Origin: Neptunomonas qingdaonensis
Lineage (GTDB): Bacteria; Pseudomonadota; Gammaproteobacteria; Pseudomonadales; Balneatricaceae
Length of the DNA stretch: 64,000 nucleotides
Direction: 5' to 3'
Assembly (NCBI RefSeq): GCF_900113275.1
Contig: NZ_FOOU01000016.1
Span: forward strand, 1 to 64,000
This document shows positions 34,445-43,790 of the stretch, piece by piece. How positions within the stretch are numbered: position 1 is the first letter of the stretch; the number at the start of each line of letters is the position of its first letter. Below the pieces are notes generated by a model. The model was not told the DNA's origin and did no database searches. It worked only from the letters and a program-made list of their open reading frames with translations. The translations under genes were made by a program, and so were the position numbers.

Positions 34445-34958
34445 GAAATACAGCTTACGTCAGCAAACAGGCTTTACGTTAATCGAGATGGTCACTGTGC
34501 TGGTCCTGTTAGGGATTTTAAGTGCAGTGGCCTTCGCACGTTTAGGGGGCGTATCCTCCTACAGCGAATCACTTTTTCAGCAACAGCTACTGTCTTATTT
34601 ACGTTTGGCGCAACGCACTGCGGTCGCGCATCAAGGTAGCGGTGCCCAATTGAATATCACGCGTAGCACCACGACGCAGTGGGATATCTCATTGCAGTTT
34701 TCTGCTCAAACGTTAGCCTATCAATTGGAAGGTGGGCACTCTTTCACCTTTGCTTCGGGGGCTAGCTCAGGAACTATCGCCACAGGTAATACACTATCGC
34801 TGCTCTACCGTGATACCGGAGATCTGGCTCAACTGATCACTCCGGTTACTGCCCCTGTGGCTGCACCTATAAGCGCCAGCCTTTCCCTGCTGGTGGCCGG
34901 CAGCCATCCTACATGTGTTTCACCAACAGGATTCGCCTATGAAGGCCCCTGTCTCTGA
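34443..34958 (+). CDS. mshC: Minor pilin MshC
   Basis: A 171-residue prepilin with leader MKYSLRQQTG/FTLIEMVTVL. The globular region is Ser/Thr/Gly-rich and ends with two cysteines (HPTCVSP and GPCL). It lies in the conserved order mshA-C-D-O-P. The start codon overlaps the last unit of an 11-bp repeat array rather than following a normal ribosome site, so its translation may be weak. It overlaps mshD by 20 bases. Confidence 0.85.
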   Translation: MKYSLRQQTGFTLIEMVTVLVLLGILSAVAFARLGGVSSYSESLFQQQLLSYLRLAQRTAVAHQGSGAQLNITRSTTTQWDISLQFSAQTLAYQLEGGHSFTFASGASSGTIATGNTLSLLYRDTGDLAQLITPVTAPVAAPISASLSLLVAGSHPTCVSPTGFAYEGPCL

Positions 34959-35466
34959 ATCCGGCTTCTCACTGGTTGAGACTATCCTGACCATTGTTAT
35001 CATCAGCATTTCGCTGGTGGTGTTGGTTTCGGCTTGGGGGCAATCAGCACGACACAGCGCAGATCCTTTCTGGCATGCGAAAGCGGCTCATCTGGGCCAG
35101 GCCTATATAGAAGAGATTCTCACCAAGCGATTTGATGAAAATACGCCAGTCGGTGGTCAGCCTGCATGTACGAGTGCCAGCTGTTCTGCAACCTTAGGGG
35201 TGGATAAGCTGTCAGACGGTGTGACGGATGAAACAAGAGACCTGTTTGATGATGTGGATGATTATCACGGCTTAAATGAAACGCCCTCAGAAAACGCTTT
35301 AGGCGTTATCCGTCCGGAATATGATCGCTATCAGGTCGCTGTGAATGTCTCGTATGCCGGTGTTGAGTTAGGAAGGCCGGCAAAAACAGTCAAACGCATT
35401 AATGTCACGGTGACACCGCCCGGCGAATCAGCACAGTTGTTTGTGGTGTATCGGGGAAATTATTAA
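34939..35466 (+). CDS. mshD: Minor pilin MshD
   Basis: A 175-residue prepilin: MKAPVSESG/FSLVETILTIVI. I chose ATG 34939, which puts AACAGG eight bases upstream and leaves the usual short leader. A GTG at 34915 would lengthen it by eight residues. The body has GLNETPSENALGVIRPEYDRYQV, typical of MshD, and two cysteines (ACTSASCS). It overlaps mshC by 20 bases and mshO by one (TAATG). Confidence 0.85.
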   Translation: MKAPVSESGFSLVETILTIVIISISLVVLVSAWGQSARHSADPFWHAKAAHLGQAYIEEILTKRFDENTPVGGQPACTSASCSATLGVDKLSDGVTDETRDLFDDVDDYHGLNETPSENALGVIRPEYDRYQVAVNVSYAGVELGRPAKTVKRINVTVTPPGESAQLFVVYRGNY

Positions 35467-36275
35467 TGCGTCGCACTCACGGATACAAGCAAACAGGCTT
35501 TACGCTGCTGGAGCTGATTGTTGTTATCGTTTTGCTGGGTATTATTTCCGTGGGTACCAGCGGTTTTATCGTTAACTCGCTACAAGGTTATAGCGATTTG
35601 GTGAGGCGCGATGGTATTGCTGCAACCAGCCGTGTGGCGATGGATCGTATGGTTAGGGCGCTGCGTAATGCATTGCCGAATAGCTCACGCACTCAGCAGG
35701 ATGCGAGTGGCGCATGTCTGGAATATATCCCCATTCTGGATGCAACATCTTATATTTCAATGCCTCTCACCAGCGCCGCCAGCTCCTTTTCTATTATTCC
35801 TTTTTCCGAGGCGCCTGAGCTGGGTAAAACAGCAATCTATCCGATCAGCACACCGGCTGTTTATCAGACCGGTTCGCCCGCGGTGATCTCTCCCGACATT
35901 AGTTCGTCTCCAGCCAGCCTGTTAGGACCGGGTGCTACCACGTTGACATTGGCCAGTGCACATCAGTATCCGGCTGAATCACCCTCTAAGCGGATGTTTA
36001 TTGTTGATGGTCCGGTTAGTTTTTGTCTGGTCGGGGATCGCTTGTATCAATACCGTAACTATGCACGCTCCGCCACGCAGCCAATGCCTGCAAGTCTGCC
36101 AAGTACCGAACCCAACAGAGCGTTGCTGGCTTATCCGGTGACATCGGCTCAGCCATTTACCGTAGTGAACGCTACGTTACAGCGTAATGCCCTGGTGATG
36201 CTGGAGTTCAGTGTTGAGCAAAACTCAGAAAAACTACTGATTCAGCAGGAGGTGCAGATCCGTAATGCGCCCTAA
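35466..36275 (+). CDS. mshO: Minor pilin MshO
   Basis: A 269-residue prepilin-like protein with the leader MRRTHGYKQTG/FTLLELIVVIVLLG and, after the N-terminal helix, VAMDRMVRALRNALPNSSR, conserved in MshO. Two cysteines (GACLEY, FCLVGD) may form a disulfide. It starts on the last base of the mshD stop and overlaps mshP by 11 bases. Confidence 0.87.
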   Translation: MRRTHGYKQTGFTLLELIVVIVLLGIISVGTSGFIVNSLQGYSDLVRRDGIAATSRVAMDRMVRALRNALPNSSRTQQDASGACLEYIPILDATSYISMPLTSAASSFSIIPFSEAPELGKTAIYPISTPAVYQTGSPAVISPDISSSPASLLGPGATTLTLASAHQYPAESPSKRMFIVDGPVSFCLVGDRLYQYRNYARSATQPMPASLPSTEPNRALLAYPVTSAQPFTVVNATLQRNALVMLEFSVEQNSEKLLIQQEVQIRNAP

Positions 36276-36678
36276 CCTGAATCAAGCCTATAAAAAACAG
36301 AACGGCCTTGGGCTGATCTCTGCTATTTTCGTCATAGTAGTGTTGGCGATGCTGGTGGCGGGTATGAGCAGCATTATGACAGCCAGCCAAACGTATCGAT
36401 CACAGGAGATATTAGCGGTCAGGGCATTGTCAGCGGCACAAACAGGTTCAGAGTTGCACCTGTCTGAGTTATTGCATCCGGAAAATGCGCAGGTCTGCAA
36501 CACAGATGTGGCGCCGCTAGCCCTGGCAACACCCGGGCTGCTTGATTGTAGTTATCAGGCGAGTTGTGCTTCAGTAACCGTGGGGTCAGATACGTATTAT
36601 ACGATTAAGAGTGTCGGCCGGTGTGGCTCGGGAGTTGATTCGGCCACCCGCGAAGTCAAAGTACGGGTGGCGCCTTAA
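36265..36678 (+). CDS. mshP: MSHA biogenesis protein MshP
   Basis: A 137-residue pilin-like protein with a hydrophobic N-terminal helix (KKQNGLGLISAIFVIVVLAM) that lacks the usual Phe and Glu5 after the Gly, as in PilX/GspK-like minor pilins. Four Cys (QVCNTD, LDCSYQ, ASCASV, GRCGSG) could make two disulfides. It is the last gene of the operon: the stop is 20 bases from the stop of the convergent pyrE, and no mshQ follows. Confidence 0.85.
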   Translation: MRPNLNQAYKKQNGLGLISAIFVIVVLAMLVAGMSSIMTASQTYRSQEILAVRALSAAQTGSELHLSELLHPENAQVCNTDVAPLALATPGLLDCSYQASCASVTVGSDTYYTIKSVGRCGSGVDSATREVKVRVAP

Positions 36679-36698
36679 AGAGTAGTGCGAACAATAAC

Positions 36699-37340
36699 TT
36701 AGATGCCGTATTCAGCTCGATATGCCTGGATTGCAGGTACGACTTCGTCATAACCACCGACTTCCAGTAGATAATCAACCACATCCTGCAGTGAAACAAT
36801 GCTGATCACCTGCATGGCGTAATCACGCTCAACTTCCTGAATAGCCGATAGCTCACCTTTGCCACGCTCCATACGATTAAGTGCAATCATCACCGCGGCG
36901 GGTGTCGCTTCTGCGGCATTAATGATCTCCATTACTTCGCGGATGGCGGTACCGGCGGTAATGACGTCATCAATGATCATTACACGACCTTCTAATGGCG
37001 CGCCGACTAAGCTGCCGCCTTCGCCATGGCTTTTCGCTTCTTTACGGTTAAACACATAAGGCACGTCACGATTGTAATCGTTAGAGAGTGCAATCGCTGC
37101 CGCCGCCGCCAGCGGGATACCTTTGTAAGCAGGGCCAAACAATACATCAAATTCAACATTGGCTTCATCAATGGCCGCGGCATAGTAACGGCCTAATTTT
37201 GCCAGTGCCGTACCGCTATTAAAAAGGCCTGCATTGAAAAAGTAGGGGCTAACCCGGCCAGATTTTAATGTGAACTCACCAAAGCGCAATACATTCTGTT
37301 CGATGGCAAACTGGATAAATTCTCTCTGGTAATCGCGCAT
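36699..37340 (-). CDS. pyrE: Orotate phosphoribosyltransferase
   Basis: A 213-residue enzyme that makes orotidine 5'-phosphate from orotate and PRPP in pyrimidine synthesis. It has the [26 protein letters not shown] loop region and the PRPP-binding motif [13 protein letters not shown] (about 120-132). Length and motifs match E. coli PyrE (213). It is divergent from crc and convergent with the pilus operon. The gap to mshP is only 20 bases with no hairpin terminator. Confidence 0.97.
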   Translation of the reverse strand: MRDYQREFIQFAIEQNVLRFGEFTLKSGRVSPYFFNAGLFNSGTALAKLGRYYAAAIDEANVEFDVLFGPAYKGIPLAAAAAIALSNDYNRDVPYVFNRKEAKSHGEGGSLVGAPLEGRVMIIDDVITAGTAIREVMEIINAAEATPAAVMIALNRMERGKGELSAIQEVERDYAMQVISIVSLQDVVDYLLEVGGYDEVVPAIQAYRAEYGI

Positions 37341-37488
37341 GGCAGGGTCTCATATCGTATAAAACGCGTATTCTACCATTAGCTTGGCATATGAACGAGA
37401 TTTTCGGGGGTTAGTAAATTTCCTTTTTGCTGACTACACTATACAATTCCCCTTTAACTTTTTTGTGCGCTTTACAGGAATAACCAAT

Positions 37489-38262
37489 ATGCGTGTTATC
37501 ACCTTCAATACACAAGGTATTGAACAGGCGGCTGATAGAGGCTTCTTCGACTGGATGGTCAAGCAGAATGCAGACGTCATCTGCTTGCAGGACCTTCGGC
37601 TAAGAGAATATCAGCTGGATGGTGACCGTTATCACCCTGAAGGCTATTATCCTTACTTCTTTGATGCGTTCGAAGATGGCTATAGCGGTGTGGCTATTTA
37701 TACGCGCCAGGTGCCAAAAGCGATAATGACGGGTTTGGGATTTGAGCTGTGTGATACTCAGGGGCGCTTTATTCAGGCGGACTTTGATAAAGTCAGTGTG
37801 TCATCTCTGCATATCCCATCCGGACTAAAAAGCTTTTCGGCACAGCAAACAAAAGAAGAGTTTATGTCTCACTTTTTGGGGCACCTGAAGAAAACGTTAC
37901 GTAAGCGTCGTGACTTTATTTTTTGCGGCACTCTGAATACGGCTCATCGTCCAATGGATTTGAGTAATTGGTATGCGAACCAGACTGTTTCCGGTTTTCT
38001 GCCAAGTGAGCGTGCATGGATGGAAGAGATGCTGGGTGACCTGGGCTTTGTGGATGCTTTCCGTGAGATCAACAAGGCAGAGCGTCAGTTTACCTGGTGG
38101 CCGGATTACAACCGCGCCCGCACCTTAAATGAAGGCGCCCGACTGGATTATCAGATAACTACGGCGAACCTGCGTAAGATGGTTAAAAACGTATCTATTT
38201 TTAAAGACCAGATGTTTTCTGAGCATGCGCCGTTAACCATCGATTACGATGGTGATTTTTAA
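37489..38262 (+). CDS. crc: Catabolite repression control protein Crc (exonuclease III fold)
   Basis: A 257-residue protein of the endonuclease/exonuclease/phosphatase fold, collinear with Pseudomonas Crc from MRVITFNTQGIEQAADRG to SEHAPLTIDY. Crc works with Hfq to repress translation of catabolic mRNAs. The exonuclease III catalytic pattern is eroded: CGTLNTAH replaces GDxN-type residues, and SEHAP replaces SDH. This supports a non-nuclease role. I start it at ATG 37489, after AGGA, because upstream in-frame codons do not match the family. The neighbourhood pyrE-crc-rph-yicC is the same as in Pseudomonas-like genomes. Confidence 0.88.
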   Translation: MRVITFNTQGIEQAADRGFFDWMVKQNADVICLQDLRLREYQLDGDRYHPEGYYPYFFDAFEDGYSGVAIYTRQVPKAIMTGLGFELCDTQGRFIQADFDKVSVSSLHIPSGLKSFSAQQTKEEFMSHFLGHLKKTLRKRRDFIFCGTLNTAHRPMDLSNWYANQTVSGFLPSERAWMEEMLGDLGFVDAFREINKAERQFTWWPDYNRARTLNEGARLDYQITTANLRKMVKNVSIFKDQMFSEHAPLTIDYDGDF

Positions 38263-38293
38263 AACTCCTTAGATAAACAAAGAGCAGAAAAAC

Positions 38294-38319
38294 AAAAAGG
38301 GTGCCGAAGCACCCTTTTT
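38294..38319. terminator. Bidirectional terminator between crc and rph
   Basis: A perfect 11-bp stem (AAAAAGGGTGC and GCACCCTTTTT) with loop CGAA has T runs on both strands. It lies 31 bases after crc and 18 bases after the convergent rph stop, so it can end both transcripts. Confidence 0.93.
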
Positions 38320-38337
38320 AATGTCTAAAAAAGCTTA

Positions 38338-39057
38338 TTAATTGAAAGCCGCTTTTTGCATCTCAATAATTTCTTTAATGCCTTTATTCGCCAGAGCCAG
38401 CATTTTGTTCAGCTCGTCCTGAGTATATGGCGCGCCTTCGGCAGTACCCTGTACTTCAATAAAACCACCCTGGTCAGTCATGATGACATTCATATCAGTT
38501 TCTGCTGACGAGTCTTCGTCGTAATCCAGATCCAATACGGCTTCACCTTTATAGATGCCCACAGAAATAGCCGCCAGCATATATTTGATTGGATTACCTT
38601 TTAGCGCGCCATGTTTATCTTTTTTCAGGAAGTTAATGGCATCCATGAGCGCTACGCAAGCACCGGTAATCGATGCGGTACGTGTGCCGCCATCGGCCTG
38701 AATAACATCGCAGTCGATAGTAATGGTATTTTCGCCGAGTTTTTTAAGATCCAGAGCGGCGCGTAGTGAGCGACCAATAAGACGTTGGATTTCGATAGTA
38801 CGGCCTGTTTGCTTACCGCGTGCCGCTTCCCGGCCATTACGCGTATTGGTAGAGCGAGGTAGCATTCCATATTCGGCGGTCACCCAGCCAGAACCTGAAC
38901 CACGCAAAAAGCGCGGCACGCCACGCTCAACCGTAGCGGTACAGATCACTTTTGTCTCACCAAATTCAACCAGCACCGAACCTTCTGCATGCTTAGTGAA
39001 ATTACGTGTAATACGGATTTCACGCAACTGGTCGGGTTGGCGACCACTCGGACGCAT
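38338..39057 (-). CDS. rph: Ribonuclease PH
   Basis: A 239-residue phosphorolytic 3'-exoribonuclease that trims tRNA 3' ends. The family start [20 protein letters not shown] and the phosphate-site region [19 protein letters not shown] are present, as are [22 protein letters not shown] and the closing [19 protein letters not shown] start it at the conserved MRPSGR (239 residues, the family length). Upstream in-frame ATGs at 39093 and 39105 are open, and the latter has AAGGTG before it, so a 16-residue extension is possible. Confidence 0.95.
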   Translation of the reverse strand: MRPSGRQPDQLREIRITRNFTKHAEGSVLVEFGETKVICTATVERGVPRFLRGSGSGWVTAEYGMLPRSTNTRNGREAARGKQTGRTIEIQRLIGRSLRAALDLKKLGENTITIDCDVIQADGGTRTASITGACVALMDAINFLKKDKHGALKGNPIKYMLAAISVGIYKGEAVLDLDYDEDSSAETDMNVIMTDQGGFIEVQGTAEGAPYTQDELNKMLALANKGIKEIIEMQKAAFN

Positions 39058-39210
39058 GCTGGCAAGACCCAGGTTTTGAAGTTGATCTGACATGGTAGGA
39101 CTCATCTGTAAAATACACCTTAACAATAATGAATGATTTGCTGCATAGAGCATCGGTCTTCAGACTGGTAAACTAGCCGAATAGGATAATTCTAATCGAG
39201 ATACGACAAC

Positions 39211-40074
39211 ATGACACGTAGTATGACCGCTTTTGCTCGTCAAGAGAGCCAACAGGCGTGGGGAACCCTCACCTGGGAAGTCCGTTCTGTTAACCATCGC
39301 TTCCTTGAACCTCAATTGAGACTCCCGGAACAGCTCCGGGAGCTGGAAGGGGCATTGCGGGAAACACTGCGCAAACGCTTCAGCCGTGGCAAGGTCGAAT
39401 GCATGCTGCGTTTTATACCCGATGAGCAAGCACAAACACTGCAAGTCAACGAAGCATTTGCCAAGCAGCTACTTGCCGCTACTGAGCAGATGGAGCAGTT
39501 AATGCCCGTATCTCAGTCGTTGAATCCGCTCGACCTGTTGCGTTGGCCGGGTGTTTTGCAAGACGTAAAGATTGATATGGAAGAAGTAAAGCGTGAAGCC
39601 CTGCAGCTATTCAATAAGGCGCTGGCAGATCTTCAGGCAGGCCGTGAGCGCGAAGGCAAAGAGCTGGCAGGTTTAATAGAGCAGCGTCTAGATGCTATTA
39701 GTATTGTAATCAGTGACGTGCGCACCAAGCTTCCGCAGATCCTGCAGAATCAACGTAACATGCTCAGATCACGTGTCACCGATCTGGGTGTGGATCTAGA
39801 CCCGCAACGGCTTGAGCAAGAAGTGGTACTGCTGGCACAAAAAGCCGATGTAGATGAAGAGATGGATCGCCTCGACACACACGTACAGGAAGTACGCCGT
39901 ATCCTTAAACAGAAAGAACCCATAGGTCGCCGTTTAGACTTCCTGATGCAGGAACTCAACCGTGAAGCGAACACGCTTTCATCGAAATCGATAGTGACGG
40001 ATACCACGCAAAGCGCGGTGGAGCTTAAGGTATTAATTGAACAGATGCGGGAGCAAATTCAAAACATTGAATAA
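39211..40074 (+). CDS. yicC: YicC family endoribonuclease
   Basis: A 287-residue protein with the conserved MTRSMTAFAR start, the SVNHRFLEPQLRLPE segment of the N-terminal YicC domain and the C-terminal DUF1732 domain (LDFLMQELNREANTLSSKS, about 245-265). YicC proteins have been described as endoribonucleases active on RNA in stationary phase. It is divergent from rph, as in E. coli. A degenerate copy of its bases 39811-39933 recurs at 47337-47422. Confidence 0.95.
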   Translation: MTRSMTAFARQESQQAWGTLTWEVRSVNHRFLEPQLRLPEQLRELEGALRETLRKRFSRGKVECMLRFIPDEQAQTLQVNEAFAKQLLAATEQMEQLMPVSQSLNPLDLLRWPGVLQDVKIDMEEVKREALQLFNKALADLQAGREREGKELAGLIEQRLDAISIVISDVRTKLPQILQNQRNMLRSRVTDLGVDLDPQRLEQEVVLLAQKADVDEEMDRLDTHVQEVRRILKQKEPIGRRLDFLMQELNREANTLSSKSIVTDTTQSAVELKVLIEQMREQIQNIE

Positions 40075-40116
40075 ATAAAGTAACTTTACAGTGCTTCAAT
40101 ATAGAAGAATGAGAAG

Positions 40117-40154
40117 ATACCGAGCCTGCGAGCCGCAGGTGCTCGGTATTTTTT
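40117..40154. terminator. Terminator between yicC and the LplT-Aas gene
   Basis: A long hairpin with outer arms ATACCGAGC (40117-40125) and GCTCGGTAT (40141-40149) plus inner CTGCG/CGCAG is followed by five T. It lies 42 bases after yicC and just after the convergent gene's stop. It clearly ends yicC; on the other strand the T-run is poor. Confidence 0.9.
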
Positions 40155-40161
40155 CAGTGTT

Positions 40162-43100
40162 TTAAGCCGTTTCGCTCAGGGCTAATTTCTTAGCCGTTGC
40201 AAAATCGTTTTTCCCCGACCCTAACTTAGGCACTGTATCCACTGCTACCCAGTTGGCTGGAATCATTAAACCGCTGACGCCATTAGCTAGCATGGTTTGC
40301 CTGACACCAGAAGTTTCCAAATGTCCTTCATAGAGTAGTGTTATCGACTCACCTTTCTTGTCGCAAGGAAGGTTGATAGCGACGAGCTCTATATCTTTTT
40401 CGGGTATGGCATTGCGGACGTTTTGCTCTAGCTCGCTCAAGCTAATCATCTCACCAGCTATTTTGGCAAATCGGGAGTAGCGGTCCAAAATGGTGAGGAA
40501 GCCTTGCTCATCAATTGAGCCTTTGTCGCCGGTCACATACCAGCGTTGGTCCTCAATTTGTTTTAGGACTTCGGCATTTTTTTCAGGGTTGTTAAGGTAA
40601 CCCTGCATCACTTGCACACCGCCGATGAGGATCATACCCGCTTCGCCAGTGGTTAACTCTGCGAAAGTGTTTGGATCTACTATCTTAAAGCTCGTTCCCG
40701 GTAGCGGCATTCCGACGGTACCTTGTTTTCCGCCTTTTTGTACTTTCCAATAGTGTGTATCGAGCGCGTCTGGTAGGTTGACGCTGGCGACCGGCGTGGT
40801 TTCTGTACAGCCATAGCCCTCTAAAATTGGCTTGCCAAACTTCAATTGGAAGCTGTCCCGTACATCTGAATTCAGTTTTTCGGCCCCAGAAACGACGATA
40901 CGTAAGCTGTCGAACATAAGCGGGTGCACTTTATGATTACGCGCAAACAGCCGTAAGAAAGTCGATGTGCCACACATGACGGTTGCTTGATGCTTCGCCA
41001 CGGCTTTGGCGATACCTAATGCGTCTGTTGGATCAGGGTGACAGATCATCGGCAAACCTTCGATCAAAGGCAAGAATTGAGTAACCGTTAAACCAAATGC
41101 ATGAAACAACGGCAAGGAGGCCATGATAACGTCATCATCATTCATATTGAGCACATCAGCGGCCTGTTTAACATTGGCCATGATATTGCGATGACTCAAC
41201 ATAACGCCTTTAGGTGCGCCTTCACTGCCGCTCGAAAAGAGAATGGCAGCGGTTGCAAGTGGATCACGTTGTTTACACACCAAGCGAGTAAGCAGAGAGG
41301 CCGGAAGGAGCTTAGCCATTAGCCAATGGCTGAGTAGCTCGCCTTTGCCTATAGTTTTTTTCAGTTCTTCTAAATAGACAAGCTGCACACCGTCAAATAA
41401 TGGGGTTAGATCTACACCGCGCTTCGCTAGTTTTTTAACAAAGCGCTCAGATGTGTAGATGGTTGTGATGTTAGCCTGTTTTACTGCCGACAGTAGTGCG
41501 TCAACGGAAGCTGAATAGTTCAGGTTTACGACTGTTTTTCCTGCCATGAGAGATGCCATATTGGCTAACACCCCGCCAGCGCTGGTAGGCACTAATAAGC
41601 CGACTTGTTCTTCTGGACTGAGCTTTCCAATACGCCGAGATATTGCCATAGCACCCGCCAGGGCACTTAAACCCGACATGTCTGCCCCAGTAGTGTCTGC
41701 AATCGCCAGGCTGGTGCCTTGCTGCTTGGCGGTAGTGACCCAAGCTTCTGCTAGTGTTGGCAGTTGTTCAACATAGTTCTGCCAAGAGCTGATGGATAGA
41801 TCAAAAACCCGACGCTTAAGCACATCAACCGCGGTGTTTTTATCTAAAGGAGCGCCAAAAGACACGACAATATCACGTTTTATACCACGAGAACTGTGGC
41901 GTTTGAGTCGCTCAGAAGAGTGAGAGAATTTACTGCCCCATAGGCCGCGAAGATAAAATGGAACGATGCTGACATTGTCGTTTGCTTCTTTACAGGCAAT
42001 CTCATAACCACGACGAAATTCAGCAAGATGACCTGTACGACTAATGCTGCCTTCAGGGAAGATGCAAACGACTTCGCCAGCATTAAGAGCCTCGGTAACT
42101 TTAGCGAGGGAGTCTCGGCTTGATGTGCCTGGCTGAATGGGTACGCAGCCCATCATTTTTAGAAAGCTGTTGAGGTACCATTTGTCGTAAATTGATTTCA
42201 ACATTACAAATCTGATGGGGCGGGGAGTTGCGATTTGAATGATGGCCCAATCTACCCAGCTAATGTGGTTACCCAGTAGTAGTACGCCACCACTGCTAGG
42301 GATGTTCTTCATCCCTTGCACGCTAACACGGTAGCGTTTGCTCATTAATGAACTAAGAATAACGCGTACCAAACTTTGCGGTAGCTTTACGATGGTATAC
42401 AAACCACCGATTAATGCTACCGCAGCGATGATCTGTAACAGGGTACGGCTGTCAAATCCTTGTAGAGAGAACACAACGGTCAGCGCTAAAAAGCTGGCCA
42501 TGGCAACATTCTGCACCCAGTTATTAACGGCGAGCACTTTCCCCATCTCATGATCTTCGGCATGAAATTGTATTAAGGCATTTAAAGGGACAATGAATAA
42601 CCCTCCTGAAACCCCCACAACTGTAAATAGTAATGCTTGGCCTTGCAGAGTTGTGATGCTTGGCAGTAGCCATAAGCTAAAAGCAACCCCTAGCGCACCT
42701 AAGGGTACGAGTCCCGTTTCTATATAATGACGTGATGCTCGTCCAGCTAGCCATGAACCAAAGACGATACCAAGGCCGGTACATGCAAGAACACCTTGAA
42801 TGATGACTGTGTTAGTAACTCCAAAACTATCTTTTGCGTAGGAAGGAAATGCAGATAAAAGTACTTGGCCTACAGACCAGAATGTTGCCAACCCAATGAT
42901 GGATAAACGGATGACCGCGCGGTTGTTGACTGCTTTAAGATTGCTAGCAATGAGCTTGCCTTTGATGTAATCGGGCACTGAAAACTGTTTTGACGGTTCG
43001 CCTTGCTCGAGTGTCGGCAGGCGATACATGGCTAGTAGCTCGAGCACAGCATTGAACACTAAGATCCAACCCAGTGGCGCGATAGCCAAGAGAATAGCGC

Positions 43101-43620
43101 TGCTATCTGTCGCCCCCTCAGGGTAAAGGGATTCAAAGAAGAGAGAGTACACTACAGTGCCTGCTAAAATAGCAACGATAGTGACCGCTTGTACCAGCGC
43201 GTTAGCGGGAACTAAGCCCTCCTTTCCAAAAAGAGGCTTGATGTAGCCGTACTTGGCTGGTGAGTAAAATGCTGACTGAATTGCTAGTAAAAAGGTCATG
43301 GCAAAAGCAGCCCAAAACCAGCCTTGGTAGTAGCAAAAGGTAATGGCTAAGGTGAGGCCTACTGCAAACCAAGCAGCGACTTTGAGGACTTTATTTTTGG
43401 GGTATTTATCGGCAACAAATGCTGACGGCGATAACAGTAAGATAAAAGGCAGCAGGATTAAACCGTTAATAATCGCGGTTAAGATAACCTGAGTCTGGTC
43501 GTCGTACACTTTGAAGATAGTGTTTTGAATTACAATCTTGTGGCCGAGGTCAACAAAGGCGTTAAGAAACACAGCCGCTAAGTAAGCTAAAGAGCCGGTG
43601 ATTTTGAGTAGTTTATCCAT
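40162..43620 (-). CDS. aas: Lysophospholipid transporter LplT fused to acyl-ACP synthetase/acyltransferase Aas
   Basis: A 1,152-residue fusion for repair of membrane phospholipids. Residues 1-420 are an MFS transporter of about 12 helices (LplT-like), which flips lysophospholipid inward. Residues about 435-640 are a PlsC acyltransferase with NHISWVD (the HX4D motif) and FPEGSISRTG. Residues about 650-1150 are an AMP-forming acyl-ACP synthetase with SSGSEGAPKGVMLSH, GYGCTETTP and YVTGDKG. E. coli encodes the same functions as two adjacent genes, lplT and aas; the three-domain fusion is known in several marine gammaproteobacteria. It is divergent from an XRE regulator gene, with repeated AATACT elements between them. 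Confidence 0.92.
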   Translation of the reverse strand: MDKLLKITGSLAYLAAVFLNAFVDLGHKIVIQNTIFKVYDDQTQVILTAIINGLILLPFILLLSPSAFVADKYPKNKVLKVAAWFAVGLTLAITFCYYQGWFWAAFAMTFLLAIQSAFYSPAKYGYIKPLFGKEGLVPANALVQAVTIVAILAGTVVYSLFFESLYPEGATDSSAILLAIAPLGWILVFNAVLELLAMYRLPTLEQGEPSKQFSVPDYIKGKLIASNLKAVNNRAVIRLSIIGLATFWSVGQVLLSAFPSYAKDSFGVTNTVIIQGVLACTGLGIVFGSWLAGRASRHYIETGLVPLGALGVAFSLWLLPSITTLQGQALLFTVVGVSGGLFIVPLNALIQFHAEDHEMGKVLAVNNWVQNVAMASFLALTVVFSLQGFDSRTLLQIIAAVALIGGLYTIVKLPQSLVRVILSSLMSKRYRVSVQGMKNIPSSGGVLLLGNHISWVDWAIIQIATPRPIRFVMLKSIYDKWYLNSFLKMMGCVPIQPGTSSRDSLAKVTEALNAGEVVCIFPEGSISRTGHLAEFRRGYEIACKEANDNVSIVPFYLRGLWGSKFSHSSERLKRHSSRGIKRDIVVSFGAPLDKNTAVDVLKRRVFDLSISSWQNYVEQLPTLAEAWVTTAKQQGTSLAIADTTGADMSGLSALAGAMAISRRIGKLSPEEQVGLLVPTSAGGVLANMASLMAGKTVVNLNYSASVDALLSAVKQANITTIYTSERFVKKLAKRGVDLTPLFDGVQLVYLEELKKTIGKGELLSHWLMAKLLPASLLTRLVCKQRDPLATAAILFSSGSEGAPKGVMLSHRNIMANVKQAADVLNMNDDDVIMASLPLFHAFGLTVTQFLPLIEGLPMICHPDPTDALGIAKAVAKHQATVMCGTSTFLRLFARNHKVHPLMFDSLRIVVSGAEKLNSDVRDSFQLKFGKPILEGYGCTETTPVASVNLPDALDTHYWKVQKGGKQGTVGMPLPGTSFKIVDPNTFAELTTGEAGMILIGGVQVMQGYLNNPEKNAEVLKQIEDQRWYVTGDKGSIDEQGFLTILDRYSRFAKIAGEMISLSELEQNVRNAIPEKDIELVAINLPCDKKGESITLLYEGHLETSGVRQTMLANGVSGLMIPANWVAVDTVPKLGSGKNDFATAKKLALSETA

Positions 43621-43654
43621 AAGAACATTCCTTGGTGTGATTCGAATGCCATCC

Positions 43655-43745
43655 AGTATTGGCGAATACTCGAGAGATGAAATACTATCTGCAAAAGGCG
43701 CGGCACATCAAACATATAGTATTACATTATGATCCTTACAAGGAT
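43655..43745. promoter_or_regulatory. Cluster of inverted repeats between aas and the XRE gene
   Basis: AGTATT (43655-43660) and AATACT (43665-43670) form a dyad around GGCG. AATACTAT (43681-43688) and ATAGTATT (43716-43723) form a second, 27 bases apart. A third palindrome, ATCCTT-AC-AAGGAT, lies at 43732-43745. This is a likely operator cluster, perhaps for the divergent XRE protein. Confidence 0.5.
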
Positions 43746-43790
43746 TGCTGCGTTTTTGTTTGGTTCTGAATTTTCTTGTGAGCTAGGAAT

